Assembly: GCA_001247695.2 (NCBI GenBank)
Contig: LGRX02027633.1
Coordinates: forward strand, 1 to 64,000
Length of the DNA stretch: 64,000 nt
DNA from: Cymbomonas tetramitiformis
Lineage: Eukaryota > Chlorophyta > Pyramimonadophyceae > Pyramimonadales > Pyramimonadaceae
Reading direction: 5' to 3'
Positions 1-8,992 of the stretch are shown here, piece after piece; the stretch's first letter is position 1, and every line of letters starts with the position of its first letter. The notes below the pieces were generated by a model that was given only the letters and a program-made list of their open reading frames with translations, did no database searches and was not told the origin of the DNA. The translations under genes and the position numbers were made by a program.

Positions 1-356
1 ATGTTCCCGAACGGTATCATGCGCTCAAGCATCTCTTCCATATACTCGTGTGTTGAAGTATCTAAAAGCTTCTGGGTTGTCGGTTTGTGCGGGAAGTCAT
101 TGTATATGATGATACCGCCAGAATGTATGTGCTCAATCAGTTTGGACAATTCATTTTTTCCCAACAAGCGATTTGCACGCACGATGTCAGGTGCAAAATT
201 GACAGCTCGAGGGGCATGATATAACTTGTCAGACTTCTCAAAGAGACTGACTTTCACTCCGTTGTTCGCAAGCATCATTGCAGTAAACATACCAACTGGG
301 CCTCCACCCACAATACAGACATCCTGCACACCTCCGTCACGCACATTGTTCTCCAT
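1..356 (-). CDS. FAD-dependent monooxygenase, N-terminal part (runs off window)
   Basis: The minus strand is open from an ATG at 356 down to the window edge (118 codons, no stop). Seen: a Rossmann FAD-binding start with the GxGxxG loop VGGGPVGM at residues 16-23, and an acidic residue ending strand 2 (LFEKS, Glu about 40), which in this fold binds the adenosine ribose. Next comes an APRAVNFAPD stretch near residue 50, like the PRA segment of aromatic hydroxylases of the PheA/MhpA type. Known of the family: NAD(P)H-dependent hydroxylation using FAD. The substrate cannot be told from this part. It is the only metabolic gene in the window, and its codons are unbroken next to a repeat-rich flank. 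The start is chosen because the FAD loop begins about 15 residues after this Met, as usual for the family. A later exon structure is unknown. Confidence 0.8.
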   Translation of the reverse strand, partial: MENNVRDGGVQDVCIVGGGPVGMFTAMMLANNGVKVSLFEKSDKLYHAPRAVNFAPDIVRANRLLGKNELSKLIEHIHSGGIIIYNDFPHKPTTQKLLDTSTHEYMEEMLERMIPFGN

Positions 357-570
357 TTGTGAGAAGTAAGAGCTTTCCGCTCAGAAGCGAGCAAACAGCA
401 ATGATGTTTGTTGTTGTTGGAGGTATTAGTTTGTTGTTGTTGGAGGTACTAGGCCCGGTCGATCTTAAATTAAGATCTCCACTAGGCGCATCTGACGGTG
501 GATGGGATTTATCTATATTGCCGACGTGGCGCACTCGAGAGATCCGAACATGAACATCGAGTCTGCCATT
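357..570. other. Intergenic segment with GTT microsatellite and a small ACTAGGC motif
   Basis: This lies upstream of the monooxygenase gene. It holds a short trinucleotide tract (TTG/GTT, about 404-446) and, at 447-487, two direct ACTAGGC copies flanking a GATCTT..AAGATC inverted repeat. The same motif recurs at three other places in the window. No gene is supported here. Confidence 0.5.
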
Positions 571-617
571 CCACCGCATTATTTCACCTCACCGCATGAT
601 TACATCTCACCGCATTA
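571..617 (+). repeat. 18-bp-unit CACCGCAT array, left piece
   Basis: Tandem 18-bp monomers with a constant core TCTCACCGCAT and alternating tails (TTATTT or TGATTA/TGATCA). The array continues at 1158 after a MITE insertion and at 5832 after the DIRS-1 insertion. Confidence 0.85.
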
Positions 618-1157
618 ATAGAGAGGTTCCGCAAAAAAGGCATCTTTCATTTTCCGAGACCAAAAAACGGTGCCACGTCGGATTTCGTGTCGAGTCACTT
701 CTTCGGTCCTGGCGTAATTCCAAAATGACGCCAGGGAATCTTTCAGTCCCGCAAAAAACGCGAAATACATTTTTCATGTGAAACAGTCCGCAGTCGCAGG
801 GTCAATTCTCCGAAGTCTGTTGAGTTTGCACTGCACTGCAGCAGCATGTCGATGTGCACACGAGAGCGAGACCCCACACGCCAAGACCAAAGAGCATCTT
901 TTAGGACCCAAAATCCGTCACATGTATGAAGCGCACGCGTGATTTTCATCCGTTTCCATCCGAATTCGGGAGCGATTTCCCGAATTCGGACGATTTACAG
1001 TGTTAAGAAAAAACGGAGCCCTGAGTGTTAATTTTCATTTCACGTGTAGGAATCTTTCCAGAATTCGGAGCAAAATTACGCCAACGTCCGACGTGTCTCG
1101 TAAAATGGTCCACGTCACCCGTTTTTTGACCGAATTCGGTCTGCGGAACCTCTCTAT
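618..1157. mobile_element. 540-bp MITE with TA target duplication, inserted in the CACCGCAT array
   Basis: Perfect terminal inverted repeats ATAGAGAGGTTCCGC at 618-632 and its complement at 1143-1157, with TA at 616-617 and 1158-1159. Removing the element and one TA gives exactly the array text found elsewhere (CGCATTATTTCACC). The inverted similarity continues inward imperfectly (GACC/GGTC followed by AAAAAACGG on both sides). No coding capacity, so it is non-autonomous. A TA duplication fits Tc1/mariner-type transposition, but the superfamily is inferred from the duplication alone. Confidence 0.85.
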
Positions 1158-1223
1158 TATTTCACCTCACCGCATGATTCGTACATCTCACCGCATTATT
1201 TTATCTCACCGCATGATCACATA
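1158..1223 (+). repeat. 18-bp-unit CACCGCAT array, continuation
   Basis: This continues the array from 617. Its text, ending in TGATCACATAA, is the same as 5917-5976 on the other side of DIRS-1, including the variant TGATTCGTACATC. It ends where the A1 repeat of DIRS-1 begins. Confidence 0.85.
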
Positions 1224-1376
1224 ACTGAGAGTTTTCTGGTCAGCGGAGGATGACTGTCAGTATGACAGTCATCTGGAGCTGATCGGAAAACTGAGGTTTT
1301 CTGATCAGCGGAGGCCTGAAGAGGCCCTCCCTGAACGGTTTTGACAGTTGCCGTTAACTGTGGAATTCTGTGGAGT
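1224..1376 (+). repeat. DIRS-1 A1 repeat
   Basis: Nearly identical to A2 at 5110-5263. It contains nested palindromes: GAAAACTGAGGTTTTC, and GATGACTGTCAGTATGACAGTCAT. The same types of palindrome mark A2 of DIRS-2 (60427-60512). Confidence 0.88.
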
Positions 1377-1392
1377 TTTTTCAGTGCTGTAA

Positions 1393-1590
1393 TTTTACTA
1401 TTCTTCAGTTCGAATTTTTTATATTCAGCAGCAGCTGCCTTCTTTCTCGCCTCCCCCAGCTGCTGGGGCTGGAGGTGGTCGTGGCTTTAGCCAGAACTTA
1501 ACTTGTTTTCGATGCGGACAATGGGGCCACCACCAGAACCAGTGCTCCTTGCCCGCTGCGGGCAGGGGTCGTGGACGTGGCCAGGGATGA
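1393..1590 (+). pseudogene. DIRS-1 Gag-like ORF, C-terminal remnant with zinc knuckle
   Basis: The frame is open from just after a TAA at 1390 to a TGA at 1588-1590. It encodes a Gln/Pro/Gly-rich stretch, then one CCHC zinc knuckle of spacing CX2CX4HX4C (CFRCGQWGHHQNQC), then a short Arg-Gly tail. This is the usual end of a retrotransposon nucleocapsid. There is no start codon and no N-terminal capsid region between A1 and the knuckle, so the 5' part of gag has been lost by internal deletion. The reverse transcriptase ORF follows in another frame after about 160 bases. Confidence 0.75.
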
Positions 1591-1749
1591 GCCCTCTGTT
1601 TATGCTGCCTTGCAGTAGTCTCCTTGCTGTAGCAAAAGACTTTCTCGTGCGGAATGCCGAGCTGTGTGCCTTGGCGGAACGCCAGGCTTGAACGAATGTT
1701 AGAGCGGAATGCCTAACTGTAACAATTTCTAATTTGTAATGCATAATGC

Positions 1750-3915
1750 TTGTGCTTCGCTTGCGGGTTGCTGTTGCCAGGTCTGGATGTTGAGTTTTCC
1801 GAAGAGGAGCTTGAGAATGCTGTTGCAATCGTTGAGCAGGGGGTTGCTGTGCCGCGAGTTGCAGGCAGGCTTAGGGATCACGCTTCCTTTTGGCGGACTT
1901 TTGTGCGTTCTACTTATGTGATGTCTTGGATTGAGCACGGGTTTAGATTGAGGTTTAGTAGCGGGCGTCCCCCGCCCTCGATTCACTTGCCCAATCACTC
2001 GTCGGCTAATTTGTATCCGGAATTTGTCACGGGGGCTTTGCGAGAGTGTGAGTTGATGGGAGCGGTGCGGAGAGCGGCCCGAAAGCCCAAGGTTGTCTTG
2101 CCGATTATGGTGGACAACAATGGGGTTAAGCTTCGTCTGATTTTCAATGGTAAGTACCTGAATTCCTTTCTTGACTTTCCTCGGTTTAGGTACGAGCCCT
2201 TGCAGCCGTTTGTTGATGTGCTTCGGCCGGATGATGGCTTGTTCTACTGGGACTATAAGTCCGGTTATTATCACGTTGACCTGCACGAGGGATCTCGGCA
2301 GTATGTGGCTGTTGAGTGGCTAGGTGTCTTCTATGAGTTTTGTGTTCTGCCGTTTGGATTGGCTCCGGCTTGTTGGGTCTTTACTAAGATCAACAGGGAG
2401 CTAGTGGGCCGTTGGCGGGCTCGGGGGGTGCGGGTGCACCCCTACGTGGATGACTTTATTTGTGCGGTGCGGGCCCCCTCCCTGACGGATCCTGCTGCTT
2501 TGGGTGAGCTCCGCTCGGTTATCCGAGATGTGGAGCTGGCAGGCTGGTTGGTCTCTGAGACCAAGTCCCAGCTGTTTTTGACCCGTGAGTTGGTGCATAT
2601 AGGGGTTGGGATTGACCTCCGAGGGAGGCGGCTGTTTGTCCCGGACAAGGCGGTTGCAAAGATCAGGGCTTGCGCAGAGCAGATCCTGTCTTGCTTCCGT
2701 CGGGTGCCGCTGAGGCTTGTGGCTAAGTTTGCAGGCCTGGTGAATGCTCAGTGGTTTGTGCTTGGTGCACTCTGCAAGCTGTTCACTAGGTCTGCGGCTG
2801 TCCTGATTGCTGACACCTTGTGTTGGGGGACGTGGGCATCCCATGTCCCGGGCTCGGATGCTTTTAGGCGGGAGCTTGAGTTCTGGTTGGGTGATGAGTT
2901 TAGGCAGTTTCAGCGGGGCATTTGGGAGCCTAGGGGTTCAGGTTTGCAGTTAGAGGTTGAGCATTGTGATGCATCTGAGGTGGCATGGGGCTCTTGGCTG
3001 GAGAGTGCCCTGGGTCCGAGGGGGGGTCCTGAGTTGGAGGGGCATAGTTACCTGTCCTTGGAGGACAGGCTGCGGTCCTCTACACATAGGGAGTTGCGGG
3101 GTATCCTTGACTCCCTCCGGGGTGTCAGTGTCTCGGGCCGTCTTCGGGGCAAGCGGGTGCTGGTTATTTGTGATAACCAAGCGGTCCACTTTGTCCTTGA
3201 AGGTGGTAGCAGGCATGAGGAGCTGCATGCACTGGCGGTTGAGATTTTTTGGTTTTGTATGGCAGAGAGTGTGGTGTTGTCGTCCTTGTGGGTTCCCAGG
3301 GAGTTTGAGGTTCGGTCGGACGGTCTGTCCAAGATCCAGGATCATGATGACTGGATGCTGAATCCGGCCATCTTTCAGTTCCTGGATCCTTGGATTGCTG
3401 GGGGATACTGGCACACTTGTGATCGGTTTGCAACAGACAAGAACTGTCTGTTGCCCCGTTTCAACAGTGCGTGGTACTGCCCCGGCACCTCTGGGGTGGA
3501 TACTTTCAGTCAGTCGGACTGGAGGGAGCACGTGAATTGGTGCAACCCTCCTTTTCGGTTGATTGGCAGGCTTCTCCTGTTTCTACAGGCGGAGAGGGCG
3601 GCTGCTACGGTGGTGGCCCCTATGTGGGTCTTCCAGCCGTGGTGGGTGCTGTTGTGCCCGGATGGGGTACATTTGGCTGATTGTGTGGTCCAGTGGACTG
3701 AGCTCCAGCCGTCTGCGGACACCTTTCTCCCTGGTCTTGGCAGGGCCAATGAGCGGGGGGTGGGGTTGCCTCGGTTTCGGGTCCTGGTGGTGCGGGTTTC
3801 CTTTGATGAGAGGGAGCCCGCGGGCCTCGGGTCCCGTTGCACTCTTGGTGGCTGTGAGAGGTGTTCTTGGGGCCGTGGGCTCTTGCGGGGTCTGCCCTTT
3901 CTGCAGGCACCATAG
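1750..3915 (+). CDS. DIRS-1 reverse transcriptase / RNase H / methyltransferase-like polyprotein
   Basis: About 721 residues. The start is uncertain: the frame opens near 1750 without an ATG, and the first in-frame ATG is at about 1921. RT blocks run in order: KLRLIFNGKYLN, YWDYKSGYYHVDL, LPFGLAPACW, and the catalytic YVDD at about residue 232. RNase H follows, with acidic residues in EHCDASEVAWG, HRELRG, VICDNQAV and the closing VRSDGLSK. The C-terminal part has the methyltransferase-like domain known from DIRS elements: DRFATDKN, FNSAWYCPGTSGVDTF, and NWCNPPF (about residue 597), which matches the NPPY/DPPW motif of N6-adenine methyltransferases. No frameshift is seen. The 3' end overlaps the recombinase ORF by about 55 bases in another frame. 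The homologous DIRS-2 ORF is at 61730-64000. Confidence 0.88.
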   Translation: MCFACGLLLPGLDVEFSEEELENAVAIVEQGVAVPRVAGRLRDHASFWRTFVRSTYVMSWIEHGFRLRFSSGRPPPSIHLPNHSSANLYPEFVTGALRECELMGAVRRAARKPKVVLPIMVDNNGVKLRLIFNGKYLNSFLDFPRFRYEPLQPFVDVLRPDDGLFYWDYKSGYYHVDLHEGSRQYVAVEWLGVFYEFCVLPFGLAPACWVFTKINRELVGRWRARGVRVHPYVDDFICAVRAPSLTDPAALGELRSVIRDVELAGWLVSETKSQLFLTRELVHIGVGIDLRGRRLFVPDKAVAKIRACAEQILSCFRRVPLRLVAKFAGLVNAQWFVLGALCKLFTRSAAVLIADTLCWGTWASHVPGSDAFRRELEFWLGDEFRQFQRGIWEPRGSGLQLEVEHCDASEVAWGSWLESALGPRGGPELEGHSYLSLEDRLRSSTHRELRGILDSLRGVSVSGRLRGKRVLVICDNQAVHFVLEGGSRHEELHALAVEIFWFCMAESVVLSSLWVPREFEVRSDGLSKIQDHDDWMLNPAIFQFLDPWIAGGYWHTCDRFATDKNCLLPRFNSAWYCPGTSGVDTFSQSDWREHVNWCNPPFRLIGRLLLFLQAERAAATVVAPMWVFQPWWVLLCPDGVHLADCVVQWTELQPSADTFLPGLGRANERGVGLPRFRVLVVRVSFDEREPAGLGSRCTLGGCERCSWGRGLLRGLPFLQAP

Positions 3916-5082
3916 GCACTGGGGAGTTTTGGGATGGCTTGCGGTTCTCGGAGACGGACCCTCTGGAGCGGCAGCGTCTGCGGGACATCCAGGGTGCGGT
4001 GCTGGAGACTAGGAAGCAGGGCACCATTGATGGGTATGCCCGGGCTTTTGTGCGGTACCAGAGGTGGGGTGCTGAGAGGGACCCCCCTCGGACTGCGGTG
4101 GTGGCTGACCCGGTCACGGTGGCCTTGTATCTGCAGTATGTGGCCAATGCGGCCAAGACCTTTTCTGTGGTTAAGACTGCTTCTGGCATGATTTTTCGGG
4201 CCCATGAGTATGCTCTGGTTCCGGCAGACAGGAACCCCACTGGTCATAGGCTTGTGGCTGCGGTCCGTGAGGCGGCTCACCGCCGGTTGGGTGACAGGAG
4301 GTTGGCTAGGAAGGAGCCGCTTGAGTATGAGTTTGTGGTTCGGGGTGCGGTGTGCTGGGTTCGGTCTGGGGGAGTGACTAGGCGTATGTTTGCTACGGTC
4401 ACGGTGTCTATGTGGGTGGCATTCATGCGGTATGACTGTGCGGGGTCCTTGCGGGTGGTGGACGTGCGGTTCTTTGAGACCCACATGTGCAAGGTTCCTC
4501 GAGCAGAGGAAGACGGATAAGTATCGGTTCGGCCAGGTGGTTGAGGTGGTCCGGGCGGCTCCGGGGCAGGAGTTGTGCCCGGTTGAGTTGCTCCAGCAGT
4601 GGGTTGACATTCAGATTAGCAGGGGGGTCCTGCCGCATGAGCCTCTGTTTCAGCAGATTGATGGTAGGCGGTTTGCCCGTCGGCCGGAGGAGGATTGCCT
4701 GTCGGGTGGTCCTTTGGACTATCAGCAGTTGCGTCGGTACCTGTTCCGTATGTTGGCGGAGGCATCAGGGTTGGATGCTGATGAGCTGAGGCAGCTGTAT
4801 GGGACCCAGTCTCTGCGGTCTGGCGGGGCTACGGCTGTGGCGGAGGCTGACCAGGTTTCGGACCACGAGTTCAATCAGTTCGGTGGTTGGAGCTCGTCAG
4901 CGGCCTGTGCTACTTACAAGGCCTCGAGCTTGGACCGCCGCCTGGCAGTGTCCAGGAGCATGCCCCATGCTCAGATCAGTATGCAGGCCCTGCCCCTTGC
5001 CATCTTGGACTCCATTTGTGCACTGTGTTGTGGTGATCTTTGTGGTGTTGCACCGGCCGGGTTTGACAGATACCCGCCTTAG
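3861..5082 (+). pseudogene. DIRS-1 tyrosine recombinase, frameshifted
   Basis: Homologous along its length to the intact 410-residue recombinase of DIRS-2. The first reading frame (3861-4520) carries the SAM-like DNA-binding part and the first catalytic Arg region. It runs into a stop because of one extra G near 4493, and the second frame then continues to 5082. The C-terminal catalytic block reads TQSLRSGGAT, then GGWSSSAACATYKA with the nucleophilic Tyr. The HxxR box has Gln in place of the first His in both DIRS copies, so this is a family trait rather than damage. The stop codon lies inside the B1 repeat. Confidence 0.85.
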
Positions 5083-5263
5083 GGCTCTGAGAGCCGTAGC
5101 TGATTAGAAAACTGAGAGTTTTCTGGTCGGCGGAGGATGACTGTCAGTATGACAGTCATTTGGAGCTGATCGGAAAACTGAGGTTTTCTGATCAGCGGAG
5201 GCCTGAAGAGGCCCTGCCTGAACGGTTTTGACAGTTGCCGTTAACTGTGGATTTCTGTGGAGT
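5049..5263 (+). repeat. DIRS-1 B1 and A2 repeats (joined)
   Basis: B1 (5049-5112) matches B2 at 5768-5831, and A2 (5110-5263) matches A1 at 1224-1376. The two share the few bases AAAAC at their join, which is also the junction seen at both outer ends of the element. Confidence 0.87.
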
Positions 5264-5767
5264 CCCGCCCGCCCGCCCTGTTGCAGGTGATGCCGCATCG
5301 GCTACTGGTGGTGAGCTGACAGAGCAGGAGAAGGAGGATGTGGCGTGCTTGGAGCAGCTGGGTGCCCAGTGGGGCATGGAGGCAGAGCCCGCAGAGGGGC
5401 AGTTGGCTAAGTAGACGGCAGATGGACTTGCTCCTGCCTTAGGCCGCCTGTAATTGCATGCAGTAGGCAATAGTATCCTCCATGGGGGCCCCGGTCTGGG
5501 TGACCTTCATGCCTGCTGCATGTTAGGCCTAGGGTAGAAGGCTCTCTTGGGACCTGGTCTGTTATTGCCAGGTAGCATCGACACGGCTTGTGCGGTGCCT
5601 TAGCTTTTGGGGGTTTCAGCCCTGAGAGAGCAGATATTTTCTGATGATTATGTCCGTATGTCGTCGGGTCTTATGACTCTTAGTCTCGGGATAGCACCCT
5701 TTGGGGTGGGACCGAGTGGGGTTTGGACTTTTGGACTTGTCGTATTTATTTTTATAATCCACACACA
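5264..5767 (+). other. DIRS-1 non-coding segment between A2 and B2
   Basis: GC-rich, about 500 bases, no credible ORF. Its counterpart in DIRS-2 is 59773-60426. It probably only completes the circularisation structure. Confidence 0.6.
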
Positions 5768-5831
5768 GTGCACCGGCCGGGTTTGACAGATACCCGCCTT
5801 AGGGCTCTCTGAGCCGTAGCTGATTAGAAAA
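5768..5831 (+). repeat. DIRS-1 B2 repeat, right end
   Basis: Matches B1 (TGCACCGGCCGGGTTTGACA ... GATTAGAAAAC), with a small indel in the GAG run. The element ends here and the CACCGCAT array resumes. Confidence 0.87.
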
Positions 5832-5983
5832 CACTCGCATTATTTCATCTCGCACGCATGATCACATCTCACCGCATTATTTCACCTCACCGCATGATTA
5901 CATCTCACCGCATTATTTCACCTCACCGCATGATTCGTACATCTCACCGCATTATTTTATCTCACCGCATGATCACATAACAC
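5832..5983 (+). repeat. 18-bp-unit CACCGCAT array, right of DIRS-1
   Basis: About eight monomers. The order of monomer variants equals that in the uninterrupted array at 12716-12996 read in reverse, which shows the pre-insertion sequence for both the MITE and DIRS-1. Confidence 0.85.
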
Positions 5984-6185
5984 CGTGGGAAAGGGAAAAG
6001 TGGTGCTCGCGCGACGAAGGGTAGCCAAGGTGGTAGGGGTGAAATCTCCGCATCGGTGCAACCGGTGGCATCGAGCTTTGAACACTTTCTCAAGAACACG
6101 CGTAATTTTATTTAGTGTATGCTTTTCGTGATTGAGATGACCTTGCCCCATTTTCGTGTGCAAAGTGTTGTTATTCATTACGCAA

Positions 6186-6545
6186 TGTACGACTCTTGAA
6201 AATATGTGCTAGGGATTCGTACCACGCCGTGCTAGACGACTACCGATAATATGTGATAACAATTCACCGCATCCCGCAGTATACGGCTCTCGAAAAAATG
6301 CGTTAGGAAATCGTGGCACGCCGTGCTGGACGACTCCCGAAAATATGTGATAACAATTTACCGCATACCGCAACATATGACTCTCGAAAATATGTGCTAT
6401 GAATTCATGGCACGCCGTGCTAGACGCCTCCCGAAATTATGTGATATCGAATCACCGCATTCCGCGATATACGACTCTCTAACATATGTGATAGAAATTC
6501 ATGGCACGCCGTGATACGAGACGACTACCGAAAGTAGGTGCATAT
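6186..6545 (+). repeat. Degenerate tandem repeat, unit about 90-104 bp
   Basis: Four copies, each containing a CGACTCTCGAAAATATGTG block, a GGCACGCCGTGCTAGACGAC block and ACCGCAT. Related single blocks occur at 33730-33830 and 35840-35900. The flank 5984-6185 shows nothing else. No coding frame is convincing. Confidence 0.6.
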
Positions 6546-6588
6546 GATGTAGGATATGTATGAACAAAAAAAGCGAAAGTAACGAGTT

Positions 6589-6755
6589 TGTGTGTGGGGC
6601 GCCCCACGGGGCGCAGTATTTTCAAAAAGGTTTGAACCCCAGGGGGGCGGTTGTGGGGCGGTTGTGGAGCCCCCCCCGGTGGGCGCAGTTTAAAAGAAAA
6701 AGGTTCAGGGTAACGGGGGGTGTGGGGGCGGAGCCCCATCGACGATCTTAAAAAA
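6589..6755 (+). repeat. G-rich repeat cluster with GGGGCGGAGCCCC palindromes
   Basis: Degenerate members of the G-rich family that is clearest at 16800-17118. The unit holds runs of G and a palindrome of the type GGGGCGGAGCCCC. Confidence 0.55.
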
Positions 6756-6810
6756 CTTTTCCGTATTGATACCGGAGAGGAGACGGGAGGGTCCAACGCA
6801 ACGCGCCTTC

Positions 6811-6906
6811 ATTTCATCTCACCCGCGCATGATCACATCTCACCGCATTATTTCATCTCACCGCATGATCACATCTCACCGCACGATTACATCTCACCGC
6901 ATTATA
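6811..6906 (+). repeat. 18-bp-unit CACCGCAT array
   Basis: Five to six monomers. This is the inverted counterpart of the inner end of the array at 12716-12800. The junction to the following repeat (TATACTTTACTATACAC) is the same in both places. Confidence 0.8.
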
Positions 6907-6920
6907 CTTTACTATACACT

Positions 6921-7290
6921 AGAGAGTTTCCAGCAAGGAGTTCGAACAGTGTTCTGAACACCAAATCGAACAGGATGACATGGACAACAAATGACAGAAA
7001 TCGCTTGCCTGTACAAAAATCGCTCGCGTGTACATCGAAAACTGTGTCATAATAAAATTCGCGAACCTGTGTCATAATTCCTCGCCGGAGCGTGTTCAGA
7101 ACAGTGTTCAGAACGAAAGTTTCCGATCACCTCGTCAGTATTAGGTGATCAGAAATTTCTGTTCTGAACACTGTTCTGAACACTCGAGAGGTGACGTCAC
7201 GTTGACGTGTCCGTCACGATTCCAGCGTGGATGATGACCCTGTTGGATTTGGTGTTCAGAACACTGTTCAAAACTTGCTGGAAACTCTCT
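6921..7290. mobile_element. 370-bp MITE with 3-bp (ACT) target duplication
   Basis: Terminal inverted repeats AGAGAGTTTCCAGC at 6921-6934 and complement at 7277-7290, flanked by ACT at 6918-6920 and 7291-7293. The inverted arms extend about 45 bases with few differences. The empty site exists in the window (near 12703, minus strand: TATACACTTTCACTTTCAC), which confirms both boundaries. It has no coding capacity. The 3-bp duplication fits PIF/Harbinger- or CACTA-like families, which I cannot resolve further. Confidence 0.83.
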
Positions 7291-7925
7291 ACTTTCACTT
7301 TCACAGAGACACACGACAGAACAGAGAATTGCAATCGTCAATAATGAGAAGTTCGTAAACCACGGAATTTCGATCATGGTCGAACTCAACCACAGCCACA
7401 GTTGAGTGAACTCAACCACGGTTTGGAATAGATCCCCGGAATATTCTGCCAACGTGGGGGGGGATATCCGCGTCGCGTAAGCGTCCAGATCGTGGTTGAG
7501 TTCGATTTTTCGTGGTTGAACTCAACCACGATCTCAACCACGGTCTCAACCACGGTGAAACGTCATCACGATGTCAGCAGATCGAGATGTCGCATTCGGT
7601 TTTCGATTTTTCGACATCTCGGTTACAAGAGCGCGTCATTCGAGTCGATCTGTGAATTTCCCAAATTAATTTTTCAATGCTACATCTGGATGACGATGGC
7701 TGACGAACTCGACAAACCGTGGTTACAGCCTTACACGTGTAAAAATGAAAACTCGGTTACACTTACAGTTACTAATCGTATCGTGTCAGAGCCGTCCGAT
7801 CGCAAAATGACTCCAAATATTCGGTCGCAGCTCGCAGGCCTAGTGGAGATCCCTAGATCGACTGGCCTAGTACATACACGTACACATGTCATATTTTTAA
7901 AATTAATTATTGAGGGTTTAAATTT
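7291..7925 (+). repeat. Inverted repeat arm 1 (mate at 12060-12715)
   Basis: Nearly identical, in inverse orientation, to 12060-12715. It is rich in CTCAACCACG motifs and their complements (7380-7560), which form local hairpins. A ~145-codon frame is open in both arms, but near-identity of the two copies means this says nothing about coding. The arm ends in an A/T-rich tract. Confidence 0.8.
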
Positions 7926-8565
7926 TTAAAAATTTTCCCTAATGGCGAAAATGATTTAAACATCGCATGGCCGACGCGATGTTCGGAAATCAGATAGATT
8001 AGCTTTTACATTGCATAGCAGACGCGAGGATCGAGAAATGTCAAATCATTAATGAGATGTGATCGTGCATCCTGCTTTACAGGTGTGATTATTGGGTAGC
8101 TAGGGTAGATAGGGTAGCTAGGGGGGTCCGTAGGGTGGGTGTGTCACATAACTCGATATACGTGGCAAAGCCGTTGTTACTTAGGCATATATATATACCA
8201 TATATAACATAAATATATATTATAAATATCATAACTTGAACTCTTGAATGATGGTGAAGATGAGATACGTGGCAAAGCCTATGTTACTGAGGGATATATC
8301 ATAACGTGAACTCTTGAATATAAATGGTGAAGATGAGAACATATCGTACATTTCCCACGTGTATGTACACTTGCGCGAAATTTTTTTCAAAAATTCAATT
8401 TCTAAAATTTTCTAGAAAATTTTAAAAATTTTTGACCCCCCCTTTTTGGGCCCTTAACACTGTAGAGGCCGAATTAATTGATTTTACAGTGTTAAGGACC
8501 CATTTTAAGTGAATGCCCTTCCTCCTGCATCTGATCTGATCTGATCTGATATGATTCTGATTATG
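7926..8565. other. A/T-rich non-coding stretch
   Basis: Contains GGGTAGCTAGGGTAGATAG-type short repeats (8095-8140), two copies of a GATACGTGGCAAAGCC segment (8157 and 8263), and a CTGATCTGATCTGAT microsatellite just before the LTR element. No gene is supported. Confidence 0.5.
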
Positions 8566-8808
8566 TGCGAGGAAGACAGATACGCTGTCCGGCTAAGCTG
8601 GCGGGGAAACAAACTGATCATCATATAACTTGTGTCTGGCCGAAGCTTTATGCTCTCGGAAACCCAGACATTGAAACGATGACTGTACTCCTGTACTGTA
8701 CTACTGTACAGTACAGTGCTAGGATGTCACGGACACGAGACGGAAGCAGGGTCAGGCTAGGGGCTAGTCAGAGCCCATAATAACTAAGCCTAAACCCGAA
8801 GTCCAGCA
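8566..8808 (-). repeat. LTR-A 3' LTR
   Basis: 243 bp and near-identical to 11608-11850. It contains the self-complementary ACTGTACTCCTGTACTGTAC cluster. Confidence 0.88.
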
Positions 8809-8992
8809 CACCACCCGTGGGTGTGACTACCTAGCAAGGCAGGCACAGGATATACAGCCACGAGATAATAAACAAACACCTACGTGCAACTCGGTGGAAA
8901 CCGATCACTTCTAGCTGGGTGCCGGGGTCTTGACCCGGTCATCCCACCACTGGGCTAAAGCTAATCAAGCTGCCAGGATAACTGATTTAAAC

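Larger units (their letters stand above)
1224..5831 (+). mobile_element. PAT-type DIRS retrotransposon (DIRS-1), with split direct repeats
   Basis: The order is A1 (1224-1376), gag remnant, RT/RNase H/methyltransferase ORF, tyrosine recombinase, B1 (5049-5112), A2 (5110-5263), spacer, B2 (5768-5831). This A1-ORFs-B1A2-B2 split direct repeat plan is that of PAT/Ngaro-like DIRS elements, which integrate a circular DNA by tyrosine recombinase. As expected there is no target duplication: the flanking array reads straight across apart from a shared AAC/AC at the junction. The gag N-terminus is missing and the recombinase has a 1-bp frameshift, so this copy is dead. Confidence 0.9.

Noticed and set aside
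7492..7929. Conserved ~145-codon ORF shared by both inverted arms
   Set aside because: The two arms are almost identical DNA, so an open frame in both carries no evidence for coding. It also runs through CTCAACCACG hairpins.
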